Shown: piece by piece, positions 33,216-44,330 of the stretch | How positions within the stretch are numbered: position 1 is the first letter of the stretch | Layout: every line of letters starts with the position of its first letter | Source of the DNA: Metallyticus violacea | Taxonomy: Eukaryota; Arthropoda; Insecta; Mantodea; Metallyticidae | Length of the DNA: 64,000 nucleotides | Reading direction: 5' to 3' | NCBI GenBank assembly: GCA_030762175.1 | Contig: CM060830.1 | Location: 49,747,001 to 49,811,000, forward strand | The notes under the pieces: generated by a model | Database searches by the model: none | What the model was told of the DNA's origin: nothing | The model's input: the letters and a program-made list of their open reading frames with translations, nothing else | Made by a program: the position numbers and the translations under genes

Positions 33216-34124
33216 ATGGTTAGATTTAAAAATGTTTAAATATACTCACACAGTATTGGTTATACATTTCATTTATTTAATAAAATGCCATTAATTTTTG
33301 TGGTTTAATCTCAATAATAATAATAATAATAATAATAATAATTCTAAAAATGTGTTTCTCTGTTATAATACTTATAGGTTGCAAGAACTCTGATTTTATT
33401 CCCCTATTACCACACAGTAATGCCACAACTTATTTCAAACCATTACTTAATAAGACATTTATATTCATTTTTAAAAATTATTCAACTTGGTGAGGAATTC
33501 GCTTAGTTAATGAAGTTTCTGCATGACGGACTATTTCACCTTAAAGTTTTATAAACCAGCCCGTGTTTACAATTAAATTAAATTTTCTTTATGATGTTGC
33601 AGTAATAAACTATAATCTGCTATTTCCATCAGATTTGACCTCAATATTAACTTTGTATTTTCATTTCTTGTTAATCAATGCCAAGTGTGCATCAAAGAGG
33701 CCAAGGGTGACGTCATTTTGTATTGTGACTGCCCTCTTGGCAACACGGAACAAGAGTTTCGCTAATAATAGAAACATCCTCCTTTTTTTACCCACGGTAA
33801 TGTCGCCAAGGTATTTCCAAACCTCTCTCAACTTCCCCGCTATGTGCTAAACATTAAAGCTGTCCGGGCACGCTGGTGCCTAAAGATCATCAGGTCACAG
33901 AATCTCTACCGTGTTCCTCCGGCAGAGTGGGGGGCAAAATCACCTAGTCAATAAAAAATATGATTTAAAATACGCGTATTTTTTTGAAAAGTAAAAAAGC
34001 AAGTTAACCGTTTTAATAAAATTTAATGAGGCATAGTTTCTCGCGTAAAAATGTAACTTTAGAGCTTACAGCAAAATTTAGGTGACAGGCAACGAATGAT
34101 ATACTGCTCTGAAATTCTGCATTC
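33216..34124. other. Unassigned stretch, one 95-codon frame
   Basis: The frame 33563-33850 (plus) is hydrophobic at its start and then basic, with no recognised domain. GC content is raised between 33700 and 33940. No element ends were found. Confidence 0.35.
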
Positions 34125-34990
34125 GTCTCTACAGATCTTCTTTTGAGGCCTATAGAGATTTTCTTCTTTCCTATGGCACAACTCAAAGGGGCAAGTTAAA
34201 GTGTTTGAAGAGGAAAGGCAATAATTTTCAAAGGAAGGTGGACTCGGCGCTCCAGTTTGTGTTCTAACGACGGGGGGGGGGGGGAGAACTAACCCTGCTG
34301 CTATCGTTGTGAGAGATCATCGTCGAATAACATTAAGAACACTTTCAGAAATTTCATTTGATGCCACTAACACGTTGGTAGCTGAAAAGTTGCATATGAG
34401 ACGTGTTTGTGCACAGTGCTACTGCTGATCACTTAACAAAAGGAAGTTCTTGTGCAGGTTAACATGCAGCACAAGATGAGGTTACTGTGCCTATGTTATT
34501 TTGAACCTGAGACCAAACATCACAACAGCAATCTTCATCAGCAACACAAAAAGGTTTACTTCTGCAGGGAACGTCATATTTTCCGATATTCGAGGAATAT
34601 TTTACCTGCATGTCGTACGTGCACATACAACTGTAATTGGACAATACAGCAGATATGTCATAAAAAACTGCTCAAGGTAATATCACATACTTGCAATAAG
34701 CCACATTTGCATACTACACCACGATAATACACGGCCACATATCGCATATATTGTTGCGTTATATGTCAAAAAATAAATGCGAAGTGTGTTCCTCACATTC
34801 CCTATAGATCAGATTTAGACCTATGAGACTTTTACTTTTCTCAAAATTGGAAAGACGTCTTAGTGGGGGGGGGGGCATTTTCCGTATTCAGAAACATTGG
34901 GAAGACGGAGGAGGCGATTCAGAAAGACGTATGAAAAAATGGTCTCAGCTGGTGTTCAAATCTGACAGAAACACGCATCTAACGAGAACT
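34125..34990 (+). pseudogene. mariner relic, family A copy 2
   Basis: Shares nucleotide text with the 6.9-kb and 51-kb copies: TTCAAAGGAAGGTGGACTCG, then CATTAAGAACACTTTCAGAA and GTTTGTGTTCTAACGACG. Readings include VVVRDHRRITLRTLSEISF, AEKLHMRRVCA and EPETKHHNSNLHQQHKK. Then comes HHDNTRPHIAYIV, which carries the second Asp. The C-terminal part is SERRMKKWSQLVFKS-like, after a run of 10 G near 34866. A run of 13 G (about 34272-34284) also interrupts it. The terminal 18-bp motif of the other copies is absent here. Confidence 0.75.
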
Positions 34991-35170
34991 GTTTGCCAAA
35001 AATGAGGATTCTTTATTGAACGGCCTTAATACATGGTCCAGAGCGATGCCAATTTTGAAATAAACCTTTTTCTATCATTCAAGACAAACCATAGCCTTCT
35101 AGAGCAAATAATTCCTGGGATGTAGAATTTTAACTGAACAAGTACTCGTAAAATAAAAAAAAAATAAATA

Positions 35171-35176
<6 letters not shown>

Positions 35177-35233
<57 letters not shown>
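35177..35233. repeat. (GA)n microsatellite
   Basis: About 28 AG dinucleotides, uninterrupted, after an A-rich run. Confidence 0.95.
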
Positions 35234-35235
<2 letters not shown>

Positions 35236-35239
35236 CTTC

Positions 35240-36060
35240 TGCAGTTACATAATTAAAAATGTATTAAAATAATTATAACCAAGGTACATTAATGAAAATC
35301 ATATAAAAATAATAGAAAATTCCACATATATAAAAGGGTACAACAAATATATTTTTGACCTTCCTTCCCTGTAATACTGCCCTTAAAAAGTAGTCAAAAC
35401 CATGTGAATGTCATTTCTTAAATTTGTGGGAAATATTTAGTTTCACTTAGGAAGAAAGTTAAACTAATAGAAATGGTCATATCCCATTAACAGCCAATCT
35501 TAAAACAATGCCAGTACACTTTGGTAACTGGTAAATCAGTAATATCAGAGTCAGTAGACAGTACAAAGACTCAACTCGCATTCTGACTCTTGCGTTATTT
35601 TGTTTGTTTGTCTTTATCAACATGCCGGAAGAAAGTGTAAAAGATTGATGCTCAAGTTTTAATTCCATACAAGGTAAAACTGTAATGCCTAAAGGTGAGA
35701 TGTGGATAAGGAGGTGAGAAAATTATTTTAATTTATTATGTGTATATTTATGAATTACATAAATATATTTATATTATTAATATAAAACAGTTTCTCTGTG
35801 ACAGAATTAAGTACTCACATCCTACATAATTTTTTAAATGTTCAAAAAATTTGATTTCTATAATGCCAAATAATAAAAAATGCTCCATTGGCTAATTTAC
35901 ATTCTTGTTTAAAATGTATCCGCTTTTTAATAAACGCGACATTGAAATCGCGTGATGTAAGAAAGGTACTAGATATTTGAAGTTTGTTACTTGGGAATTC
36001 TAAACTGCTACGGTTTAAACATACGAGTACCTATTATTATATTGGATTAGTTAGGTAGGG
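35240..36060. other. AT-rich stretch, nothing recognised
   Basis: No domain-bearing frame. The minus-strand frame at 35668-35477 (63 codons) has no known motif. Confidence 0.45.
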
Positions 36061-36330
36061 GCATATTTCGGTACTTCAACCTTGCTCAAGGGCTGGCCGT
36101 TTGTGTCTACGTCCCCAGTGGGGGAACATACGAGAGAAAGGGATGAGGTGAGGGAAACATCAGCGATGGGACACAGACGTACACATTGTTTCCGAGTAGA
36201 ACACGTGCTTACAGGAAGTTCGAGCCCCCCAGAAGTGCCGCTTCCATCCAGGCGCCGGAGCAGAAACCTTTACAAAGCGCAAGTCACTGTCACACCGCTC
36301 CAGCCCACAGATGTTGTACCAGATACAACG
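36061..36330 (+). other. GC-rich island with an 84-codon frame
   Basis: A sudden GC-rich segment whose plus-strand frame (36082-36336) is rich in Arg, Ser, Thr and Pro, with no known domain. It ends at the start of a SINE-like repeat. It could be the body of an older repeat or an exon; the sequence alone does not decide. Confidence 0.35.
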
Positions 36331-36480
36331 AGATGAAATGATAAAATGGGAGAGCGGAAAATACTTGGAAAGTAAAGAACCATCCCAGCACTCGCTTAAG
36401 TGACCAATGGAAACCCAAAGGGACTATAGCCGGCCCCAATGGATTTGAACCCAAGCGTTCTCATCTAAAGCATCCACTTG
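36331..36480 (-). mobile_element. SINE-like repeat related to S2
   Basis: GAGATGAAATGATAAAATGG matches the 3' body of minus-strand S2 copies. ATGGATTTGAACCC at about 36439 is an inverted B box. The tRNA-like head therefore lies at high coordinates and the element is on the minus strand. The middle differs from S2, so it is either a diverged copy or a sister family. Confidence 0.55.
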
Positions 36481-36767
36481 GTTATTATAATTTTATTAAA
36501 ATAAAATAATAAATAAATGTGCGCTTGGAATCCCCTAAAAGCTATGGCCTTCTGATATATTAGGGACTGAACTTAATATTCTCGCTGGCAGATGGTACAA
36601 TATCTTGTCAGAAAATACGTGTAAATTATTATCAAAGCAGTTTACTGTATGGTTCAAATGAATATATTGTGACATTGTAATACATATAGAATTTTAATGT
36701 TATTCTTTCAATTTTAATTGAGTAATATTTTTTAAAAAAAAATAGCCATATTTTTCGTATTTGGTGA

Positions 36768-38047
36768 TGTGTATTTATTTATTTGTTTCTTCTAGCAAGA
36801 TTTTAGGTCATGGGGCCTTCTCTTGCACTCTACGAGGCGAAAAAACCAGCAAAAATACAGAGTACAATATACATAGTTACATAAAACACAGTTAGAAAGT
36901 TTATAAATATATTGTGTTAGAATTCCGATTGTTCTTGAATAATTTTTCTCGAGTACAAGGGTGGAGGAAGGAAGAGGAGGAACAGAAGAAGAAGAAAGGT
37001 AGAAAGAAGAAGAAACAATGGAATGACTGTTGTGATTCCTAGACTTGAGATGACAATTTAATCTAAGTTTAAATTTCTTTATTGACCGACAATTTCTGAT
37101 TTCAGGAGGAAGGGAGTTCCATATTCTGGGAACTGACACGCTGAATGAGATTGATATGAATGTGTTCGGTGACGAGGAATAGACAGCAAAGTCATACTCC
37201 GGGTTCGAGGTAGAGCCAGGCATCTCTAAGCGAGGGGTGGTATATTGACGGGTGAAGGTATGGAGGATTTTCAATAGGAGCACAAGGGAATGAAAAGTCT
37301 TTACATTCTGTTACAGATAGGCATGATAATTGGTTGTGCAATGGCGTCACAAGTGTTGAAGAACAACACAGGCATTATGCGCGCGCTGTAATCTGTCGAT
37401 TTGCACAATATTCAGATTAGAGTACAAGACATCACAGTAAACAAAGTGCGGCTTGACAAGCACTTGAATGAGATTCTTTTTGAGATTGAGAGGTAGATAT
37501 TTTGCTACATGTTTTAATGTGTGAATTAAAAAAAATATTTTATTGCATGTGTGGGTTACCTGGCTATGCCATTCTAGATTTGAACTTACCTAGGTTTTTT
37601 TGTTTTGCTGTTACAATTAATTACATTGTTGTTTACCATGATGGGAGACATCATTTCAATAGTGCACGTTTGTGTCTCACGACTATAGAGTTTAAGTCGT
37701 CAGCGTATAGTGGTAATTGGAGTGTTTTCTCTTTTTAGTGGTCCAAATATGGAACCTTGAGGAGCCTCTGCTATAATGAAGAGCCAGAAGGAACACTAAT
37801 ACACGTTGCTGACGCTCACTAAGGTAGGATTCGAGCCAGGCGTTTTCACTGTTGGTGAGATTATAGATTTAAGTTTGTACAGTGGAAGCTTATAGTCGGT
37901 AGTGTCAAAAGCTTTACTGAATAATACAGAGGAGTTAGTTTTTGTTGGTCGATGTCCTCTACCACTTTCAGTAACCATGATTTTGGCTCTGAAACCAGAT
38001 TGATGGTTGTCGAGAATGGAATACACTGTCAGTCGTCTATGTATAAT
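36768..38047 (-). pseudogene. L2/CR1-like LINE, 3' part, split by a SINE
   Basis: Read on the minus strand, the RT domain starts with TVYSILDNHQSGFRAKIM near 38030 and continues through SKAFDTTDYKLPLYKLKSI. In the last, AFD carries the first RT Asp. After a decayed stretch comes an open C-terminal frame (37283-36792) with TTPRLEMPGSTSNPEYDF, VPRIWNSLPPEIRNC and FKLRLNCHLKSR. It ends KRRPHDLKSC and a short (AATA) tail near 36770. The upstream RT portion continues beyond the SINE, from about 38332 to 38420, as FRPISL and LLSKVLKFIVHRRL. The endonuclease is absent. Confidence 0.85.
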
Positions 38048-38319
38048 ACCGGCACGGTGGCCGAGGTCGTTAAGGCGCGGACTCGTAAGCGGAAGGTCTG
38101 GGTTCGAGTACCACCAGAACCATCCTCCCTGAATGTAGTTTTTTACAGGTTTTCCTTAGTCCTCATAAACGGAAAATGTCGGGGAGGTACCCTAAACTTA
38201 GGCCTGGAACGTTTCCTTCCTAATAAAAATAAAAATCCTTTCCCAATATATAATTTCATCTCAAGTGTCCGCCGCCTGTGGTGCCTCAGTAGTAAAAACG
38301 GGCGATATACACCATTCAT
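38048..38319 (+). mobile_element. tRNA-derived SINE, family S2, inserted into the LINE
   Basis: Head GGCACGGTGGCCGAGGTCGT, B box GGGTTCGAGTACC, body ATGTCGGGGAGGTACCC and GGCCTGGAACG, and 3' end GGGCGATATACACCATTCAT. It is flanked by TCTATGTATAAT (38036-38047) and TCTATGTACAAT (38320-38331), a 12-bp target duplication with one change. Removing the SINE and one duplicate restores one continuous RT reading frame across the junction. Confidence 0.92.
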
Positions 38320-38425
38320 TCTATGTACAATGAATTTCAGTACTTTAGATAATAGAAAGACTAATAGGCCTGAAAGATTTCATATATCGTCAAAATTTAC
38401 TTCATATTTTACCGCTGTCATTTAA
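38320..38425 (-). pseudogene. LINE RT fragment upstream of the SINE
   Basis: The 5' continuation of the LINE at 36768-38047. The minus strand reads FRPISL, a one-base shift, then LLSKVLKFIVH up to the SINE junction. FRPISL...SKVLE is the conserved motif just before the HQSGFR block in LINE RTs. Beyond about 38425 no LINE sequence can be followed. Confidence 0.75.
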
Positions 38426-38680
38426 TAAGCCAGTGCCAGAAATTTTAAAATTGTGAAAATGAAGCAAATACAAGGAATTGAAAGTGCATTTTATTTTTGA
38501 AAAACCCTTTATTTTAAAGGATACATTTATTCAGGTGGAGAACTGCCATAGACCGAAAACAGTGATCGTTTGGATCTATTCCACTGCGAGATCTGGTTGC
38601 ATGTAACAGTTACTCCATTGCGTCACTTTGCTGCTGACGTTACCCATATACATATATAGCAAAAGGAGACTTTGAATATC

Positions 38681-38765
38681 TAAATTTACCATGACCTTCT
38701 GAAGTTTGAATTAAAGCCAATAATTTGATAAAAACGTCGTTCTTTGTCTTTAACCGCACGTCAGC
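38681..38765 (-). other. Exon-like segment, paralogue of 56107-56193
   Basis: The minus strand is open (38822-38640) and contains DVRLKTKNDVFIKLLALIQ followed by TSEGHGKF. The segment at 56.1 kb reads DIRLRTTKPGVFIELLASIQ followed by VLEGHCIF. Over the 18 residues starting VFI, 12 are identical. Of those, three codons differ only synonymously (ATC/ATT, TTA/TTG, GCT/GCC). Nucleotide identity is about 80% by eye. No protein family was recognised. It may be a pair of duplicated host exons or an unknown repeat with coding ancestry. Confidence 0.4.
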
Positions 38766-38843
38766 ACCAAACTGCCTCGCTTGTGCAACAATCAAAAGCA
38801 ATGAAGCCAAATGGAGGGACATTTCTCTCGGCAGGTGGAAAGT

Positions 38844-38846
<3 letters not shown>

Positions 38847-38909
<63 letters not shown>
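38847..38909. repeat. (AAT)n microsatellite
   Basis: About 20 trinucleotides, uninterrupted. Confidence 0.95.
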
Positions 38910-38910
<1 letters not shown>

Positions 38911-40314
38911 TCTTGAAAGGAATTTTCTTTAAAAATAAGGACAAGAAAATATTTTTAATAAATTAATGCGCTTACCTTGGCTTGAAGGTAAATATTCGCA
39001 ACAGATTTTATGTTTGATCTCATTTTAAAAATCGTTTCATTTGACCACAGTGTTTTTAACAACAGCACGTTACATGCATATTTGGTTTATTTGGTTATTA
39101 CTATCTACATGCTATGTGGATTTACAATGATCTGTGGAAGAAGATGAAATAATTCACTGCTCATCGAGATAGTATGCAAAAATCGGGTCATATTTAAACT
39201 ACTGTGAGGCACTTTTGAAACCTTCCATTCGCAAGTCTACCACTTACTGGCGCGACTCCCCCGCAATCTCCGGCAATTCACGGTGTCATAAAGCTCGGCC
39301 TTTTTAAAACCTGGGTACTGCAAATAATAGCTATTTACGTACATTATAATAAAGCAGTATTTCATTAATGAGGGGAAAGTTTATCTCCCGAGGCTGACAA
39401 AATAATTTCCACGTGAATAAAATCAATTTGTTCTCGAGTTACATACAATTTTTCTTCCACTGTTAGCACAAAGTAATATTTAATTTTAATTAAACAATAT
39501 GTACATTTGACAGTGCTTAAACTAGAACATGTAACTGTTGACTATAGTAGCGATCTGTGCTTTCAGTATAAATTTGAAAAAGTTTAACTCAACCATGGAT
39601 ATCTTTAAGAAATTTACCTGTTCGTTCTTTTGCACTAATGAACCTACTTTCAGTTTGAATGTTTTAAGTTATTCAAGAGTGTGAGGATTAATTTTTCAAG
39701 TTCTCCAGAGGCAACCATCACACACTGTTAAATCTGAAGAACGTCCTAAACAATTTCTAATATATCTGCGACTAAATATACGAGGCAATTCCGTCATGGA
39801 TGAATTAGCTACATTATCCACAGGGAATATGGCGGCAAACGCTCATCTCACAAAGGTTCTAAAGTTTTGCCTTTTCACTGATAATTGAGCTTTGAAAGAA
39901 TAAAAGTGTCATTTTGGCACTAGTGAAACACCATACTCCTATTTTTGGTTATGTAGTGGTATCTTGTCCTAGGAATGTGGTTTCTCTGATACCCAATATC
40001 CGCCATTTCTTGAACCAACCTAACCATTCTTCATCGAAAAATAAAATCCCAGGTATTACCTTTTCTTATGTCCAATTACAAAAATTAAGTCTTCTGTTAT
40101 AAATCGAGGGATTATAATTGATGAATTAACACAGCGAACGTAGGGGTTTAATTTTAGCAATTGTTTGCTCGTCTTGCAAATTACTTAGAAGCTCCTAACT
40201 GCTGCGCTAGACACCTCAGGGATTTTAGGCAGATATGTTTCATGAAAGCTCCTATTTCACCTGTGAGCAAATGCATCTTCGTTCCTTTTTAGTACCTGTT
40301 TGATTAAACTACCC
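38910..40314. other. Unassigned stretch
   Basis: No gene or element was recognised. The 62-codon plus frame at 39914-40102 shows no known domain. Confidence 0.4.
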
Positions 40315-40585
40315 CTTTCCGATACCAGGCCCTTCTCGTGAACTACGTGGGCATTACTCCCTAGCGTGGCGCTAGGCCAAGACACCCATAGTGCGCCGCC
40401 ATGTTGTCTTAGTGAAGATGATGGTGCTCCAGGGAGAGTAATTTGCTTGCACTAACCAGGCCATATTCACCTTAGGGATCATTCAATTGAAGGAAAAATT
40501 ACCATGGAGGATCCAGAAGTCGAATTCGGGACCCCAGGAATTGAAGTTAGGAACTCTAAGCACGAGACCATGGAGGTGGTCAAAT
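40315..40585 (-). mobile_element. Long tRNA-derived SINE, S3-type head
   Basis: On the minus strand the head reads CTCCATGGTCTCGTGCTTAG and then GGGTCCCGAATTCGAC, matching a tRNA-like A box and B box. A GC-richer body of about 200 bp follows, with TGGCGGCGCACTATGG and the imperfect palindrome GGCCTAGCGCCACGCTAGG. The head relates it to the 30.8-kb element, but the body is distinct. Confidence 0.6.
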
Positions 40586-40602
40586 GTTTAAATATAATCA
40601 TG

Positions 40603-40790
40603 GACATTATTTGGCAGATGTGACGGTGACTTATGCAACTTTTCCTCTAAAAGGATGTTAACATATAATTAAGATAAATAAATCAAGAACTCTCTGTCTA
40701 TGCATAATATTAACTCTCCGTATTTCTTTTCCTCTTTTTTACCCACTCTCGTTCTACTTTCTATTCGAGCACTATTTTCAGCTTATTCGA
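40603..40790 (+). repeat. Segment duplicated at 43858-44030
   Basis: ATTATTTGGCAGATG, CTAAAAGGATGTTAACATA, AAGAACTCTCTGTCTATG and CAGCTTATTCGAC occur in the same order at 43858-44030. The 43.9-kb copy is embedded in a minus-strand mariner relic, so this may be a second, more deleted copy of that element. It continues toward 40830 with CCTGTACCTAACT, echoing CTCTGTACCCAACT at 44208. Confidence 0.7.
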
Positions 40791-40832
40791 CTACATATTT
40801 TACACACTTTTAGCATGCTGGAAACCTCCTGT

Positions 40833-40998
40833 ACCTAACTTCTCATATACGGAAAATGTCGGGGAAGCACTCTAAACTTAGGCCTGGAACGCTTCCTTCC
40901 TTAAAAAAAAATATCCTCTCCCAGTTTATGATTTCATTTCATGCATCATCAATGTCCACCGCCTGTTATGCCTCAGTAGTTAAAGCGGTAGTTAAAAC
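40833..40998 (+). mobile_element. SINE S2, 5'-truncated
   Basis: Begins inside the S2 body at CTCATATACGGAAAATGTCG. It continues with GGGGAAGCACTCTAAACTTA and CCTGGAACGCTTCCTTCC, and ends in the S2 3' module (TGCCTCAGTAGTTAAAGCGG). The tRNA-like head is missing. Confidence 0.85.
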
Positions 40999-41278
40999 AC
41001 TATCCAAACAAGCAAACAGCTTTGAAAGAACTTTGAATTTCAACTTCCAATATGATTCATTAGGCGTCCTGTACCAATACAAGATCGATCGTGAATTGCA
41101 GTTGTAGAAAAAGGCAATTGCCCAAGGAACTCAGGAATAAATTCCTCACGAATATTAATTTTATTTATAATAATAAAAATACATTGCTTTAAATGAATGT
41201 AGACTGGTAACTGCTCGGAAGTTCAAGGACGGGCAGATGGCCATGAGTGGGGGGAGAGCGGCCTTGCACCCTGTGCAA

Positions 41279-41302
41279 GCGGTGAAGACATTCTAGAAGT
41301 CC

Positions 41303-41344
<42 letters not shown>

Positions 41345-41367
41345 GGACTTCTAGAATGTCTTCACCG

Positions 41368-41409
<42 letters not shown>
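41279..41409. repeat. Perfect 90-bp palindrome with (TA)n core, plus second (TA)n
   Basis: GCGGTGAAGACATTCTAGAA and its continuation (41279-41306, 28 bp) are repeated exactly in inverted orientation at 41341-41368. The two arms are joined by 34 bp of alternating TA, itself self-complementary, so 41279-41368 is one perfect palindrome. A further (TA)n follows at 41369-41409. Confidence 0.95.
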
Positions 41410-41411
<2 letters not shown>

Positions 41412-41639
41412 TCTTATAAAGCATTACAGGATTCTTTTGAAAGTTTTGGCCTTCTCATTGATTTTACGCCATATATCGGTGCTGAGTCAAAAAGCTTTAA
41501 TTTAGCAATAACAATTCAGATTAATGCAGGGGAGTGTTGTATTACATATATAAATATCGAATATCTATACTACCCTTCTGCTGGAGGAACAAGCACGCAT
41601 GGCATCTTTGGGAAATTTGACGTCAGCGACTATAACAAG
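41410..41639. other. Unique-looking spacer
   Basis: No feature was recognised between the (TA)n tract and the mariner relic. Confidence 0.4.
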
Positions 41640-41694
41640 ATGGCAGCTCCCTTGGAAACAGGCACGAGCGAGGAGCAGTTAGCAATTATCCTCC

Positions 41695-41727
<33 letters not shown>

Positions 41728-42440
41728 TTATTGAGGGCAAAAAGCCAACAGATTTTCATCAAAGAATGAAGAGACAATACGAAGATTTCTTTTGTCATTT
41801 CAGCAGGTTCATGAGTGGCACAGAAAGTTTAAAGTGTAGTGTCAACTGTGAGTGATGCAGGTCGCTCTGGTTGACTGCATACTGCGAATACGCTGCAGTT
41901 GAACGAGTGATACGAGACAATCGTCAAGTAACAATCGATGAGATACCTGTAGAATTGAACATCAGTCATGACTCCGCTAGATGGGCACCAAAATAACTTA
42001 TCCCTTAAAGAAATCGTGTGGAAATTTATGAAACACTGCTATGACGACTGGTGATGAACGCTGGGTTCACTTTCCAGCCAGAGACCAAGCGAGCCAGCAA
42101 AGAGTGGCGGTATTCATCATCGCCAAAACCGAAAAAGCTCCGTGCAGCTGTATCAGCTTGTAAAGTGATGGTCACGTTCTTCTGGGACTCTTAAGGGTCA
42201 AACAGGACGCAATGTTAACAGCGAGTCATATTGTGATCTACTTAAGAACAATTTGAAGTCTGCAATCAGACAGGTTTGCTCCGCAGAAGTTTCTCACTGA
42301 CGAGATGAAAGACGCGGTGCATGGGTGGTTACGCAATCAGTTATAAGAATTTTTTCTCTTAGAATCTTGGCATTAGTTAAAAGCTGAAACGCCGCATGGA
42401 AAATGGTCTACTCTGCATTGTACCACACGATTTTTTTGTA
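41640..42440 (+). pseudogene. mariner relic with a microsatellite inside its coding start
   Basis: The frame starts MAAPLETGTSEEQLAI at 41640, then runs through a (TTA)n at 41695-41727 that is read as Tyr repeats. It resumes as FIEGKKPTDFHQRMKRQY, the mariner helix-turn-helix region. Further readings are ERVIRDNRQVTIDEI, then MTTGDERWVHF (first catalytic Asp), then SSPKPKKLRAAV and KVMVTFFWD. The region of the second and third Asp is missing, and a C-terminal piece FLTDEMKDAVHGWLRNQL follows directly. Several frameshifts are present. The catalytic deletion alone would disable it. Confidence 0.85.
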
Positions 42441-43639
42441 CTTTATGCAGGTCTTCAAACTACATGTTACGCAATAAATGCTTCACAATTGCACAATACA
42501 ATACACTACTGTACTAACTCGAATGACCTGTGATTCGCGATAGGTCTGCTTACTGTTAAAGACAACTCGCGTCTACACCATAACTGAATGGAAAAAAGTA
42601 CTTTTTATATTGATACTGTATAAAGGACAGCCGAATTAGCCAAGATTCGCTCTTCATAGCTGCGGTTGGATAGCGTCTAGTTTCAAGGTACTATAATTGA
42701 ATATTAAAAAAAAAAGGTTTAACCCTTCGGCTACGTCTCTGCATGGATTTTCCCCACTTTCTCTGTTGATAAATAGAGTCTTTCAGAATAAAGAAGATAA
42801 TTATACTTTTCTATATCTATTTCATTTATGTGTAAAACAAAAATAATTTTTTGTAAAGAAAACACATTCAATAATGGAGGTGGAAAGTGACTGCGAAAGT
42901 CCAAACGTTTAATCCCTAGTGATTTTCGAGTTTGTTTCTACTTTATACCGAATTATACATTAATACATTAAGCAATGAAACAAAAGCGTTCATAGATTTA
43001 ATCTCAAAGTTTTAGCGTGATTCGGCAGAAGCCAGTACTTTCGTCTGGACGTAGGGGCAGGGGGGAAAAAAAGCTTTGCGGGCTGATACAAGTAATTTAG
43101 ACATTAACTCGGGACAGAGCAATGGCACAGAAGTATTGCTAGATCTGTTTCGATTAATCGAGAGGAAAGAGAAAATTGGCATGATGACCGCGACGTTATT
43201 ATCAAGAGTAACTGGCCAAAGTCATTATGTATTCTGTACGTACCCGAGTCCCTCACAAAAAAATGTGGTCATTATCATTCCCTTGAGCGTTCAGATACAT
43301 CTATTTGGAGTTGTGTCTCCCAGCCGTTCTCTTACTGCTCTGTGAAAATGAAATTATATGCCATACCTGGGGAACTGTATTCCATAGTAACTGGTCATAA
43401 AAATAAACTGCAGCTATTTTATCAGCTAAATAGAACAACATGCAATGCGTTTCGTTGTATTAGGAAAAGTTAGTGAGTTAGAATTCTAGCTAGATAGATT
43501 TTAAAAATGTTTATTTTTCAATTAATTCTCTTCGACATTAAGGCACCGTCCTCCCATTTTCACGAGTCCCTGAAAACCAGAAGAGTACAATTTCTTTTGT
43601 TTTATGTCAGAACCCCGTGGTGACTTCCTCTTTTATCAT
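42441..43639. other. Unassigned stretch with one 89-codon frame
   Basis: The plus frame 43076-43345 (89 codons) has no recognised domain. No element ends were seen. Confidence 0.4.
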
Positions 43640-44330
43640 ATTCCTCACAAGAAAATGTTGCTTAAGGGAACCGAATAAATAAATAGAGAGTTTCGCTTAC
43701 AGTTTTAAGTATCGCTGGGTGTATAAGGGCGCGCGTTATCATGTAATAACAAAACTTCTTTTTGATTAGCCCTATTAGCACAGAGTTTGTTATGGACATT
43801 AGAGTAGGAGCGAGTCGTTGTAGTTTTGTTATGATGCTGGAATACCTCTTGACAAAAGACATTATTTGGCAGATATGGCGGTGACTCTAAAAGGATGTTA
43901 ACATAATTATTAATATAAATTAATTAAGAACTCTCTGTCTATGAATAATTTTAACTCTCCCTATTCCTTTTCCTCTTTTCCCCCACTCTCTTTCTAATTT
44001 GAACACTACTTCTATTTTCAGCTTATTCGACTTGGTGAAAATCCAACCTGTCATTGATGATGATGTAGGCCAAGAAGTGCAACAACCACTAGCAGTAACT
44101 ACCCCACTGTTTGCACACATCAGATCTTCAATCCATTGCACATTTACCTCTGTGGAATATTCCACTTTATATTCGTCTTCGATACTTATATGGCCTTCAG
44201 AGAACCTCTGTACCCAACTGTAGACAAGTTGGCGTGACAGGCAATGTTCAGCATGAACGGATAGCCGCACGAAATCAACCCAAACGCTTAATCAGATACT
44301 GCTGCACTATAATGACTGAGTATTAAGAAA
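43640..44330 (-). pseudogene. mariner relic, N-terminus and HDN motif
   Basis: The minus strand first reads LSRQLVYSWVQRFSEGHIS, then VNVQWIEDLMCANSGVVT, the DNA-binding part of a mariner transposase. At lower coordinates, after a stretch of about 170 bp shared with 40603-40790, it reads NKLCANRANQKEVLLLHDNA then RPYTPS. This contains the second catalytic Asp in its HDNARP context. Order and strand fit one element. The third Asp region cannot be read. Frames are broken between the blocks. Confidence 0.72.

Noticed and set aside
37952..38425. 157-codon plus-strand frame
   Set aside because: It spans SINE S2 and antisense LINE sequence, so it is a chance frame across repeats.
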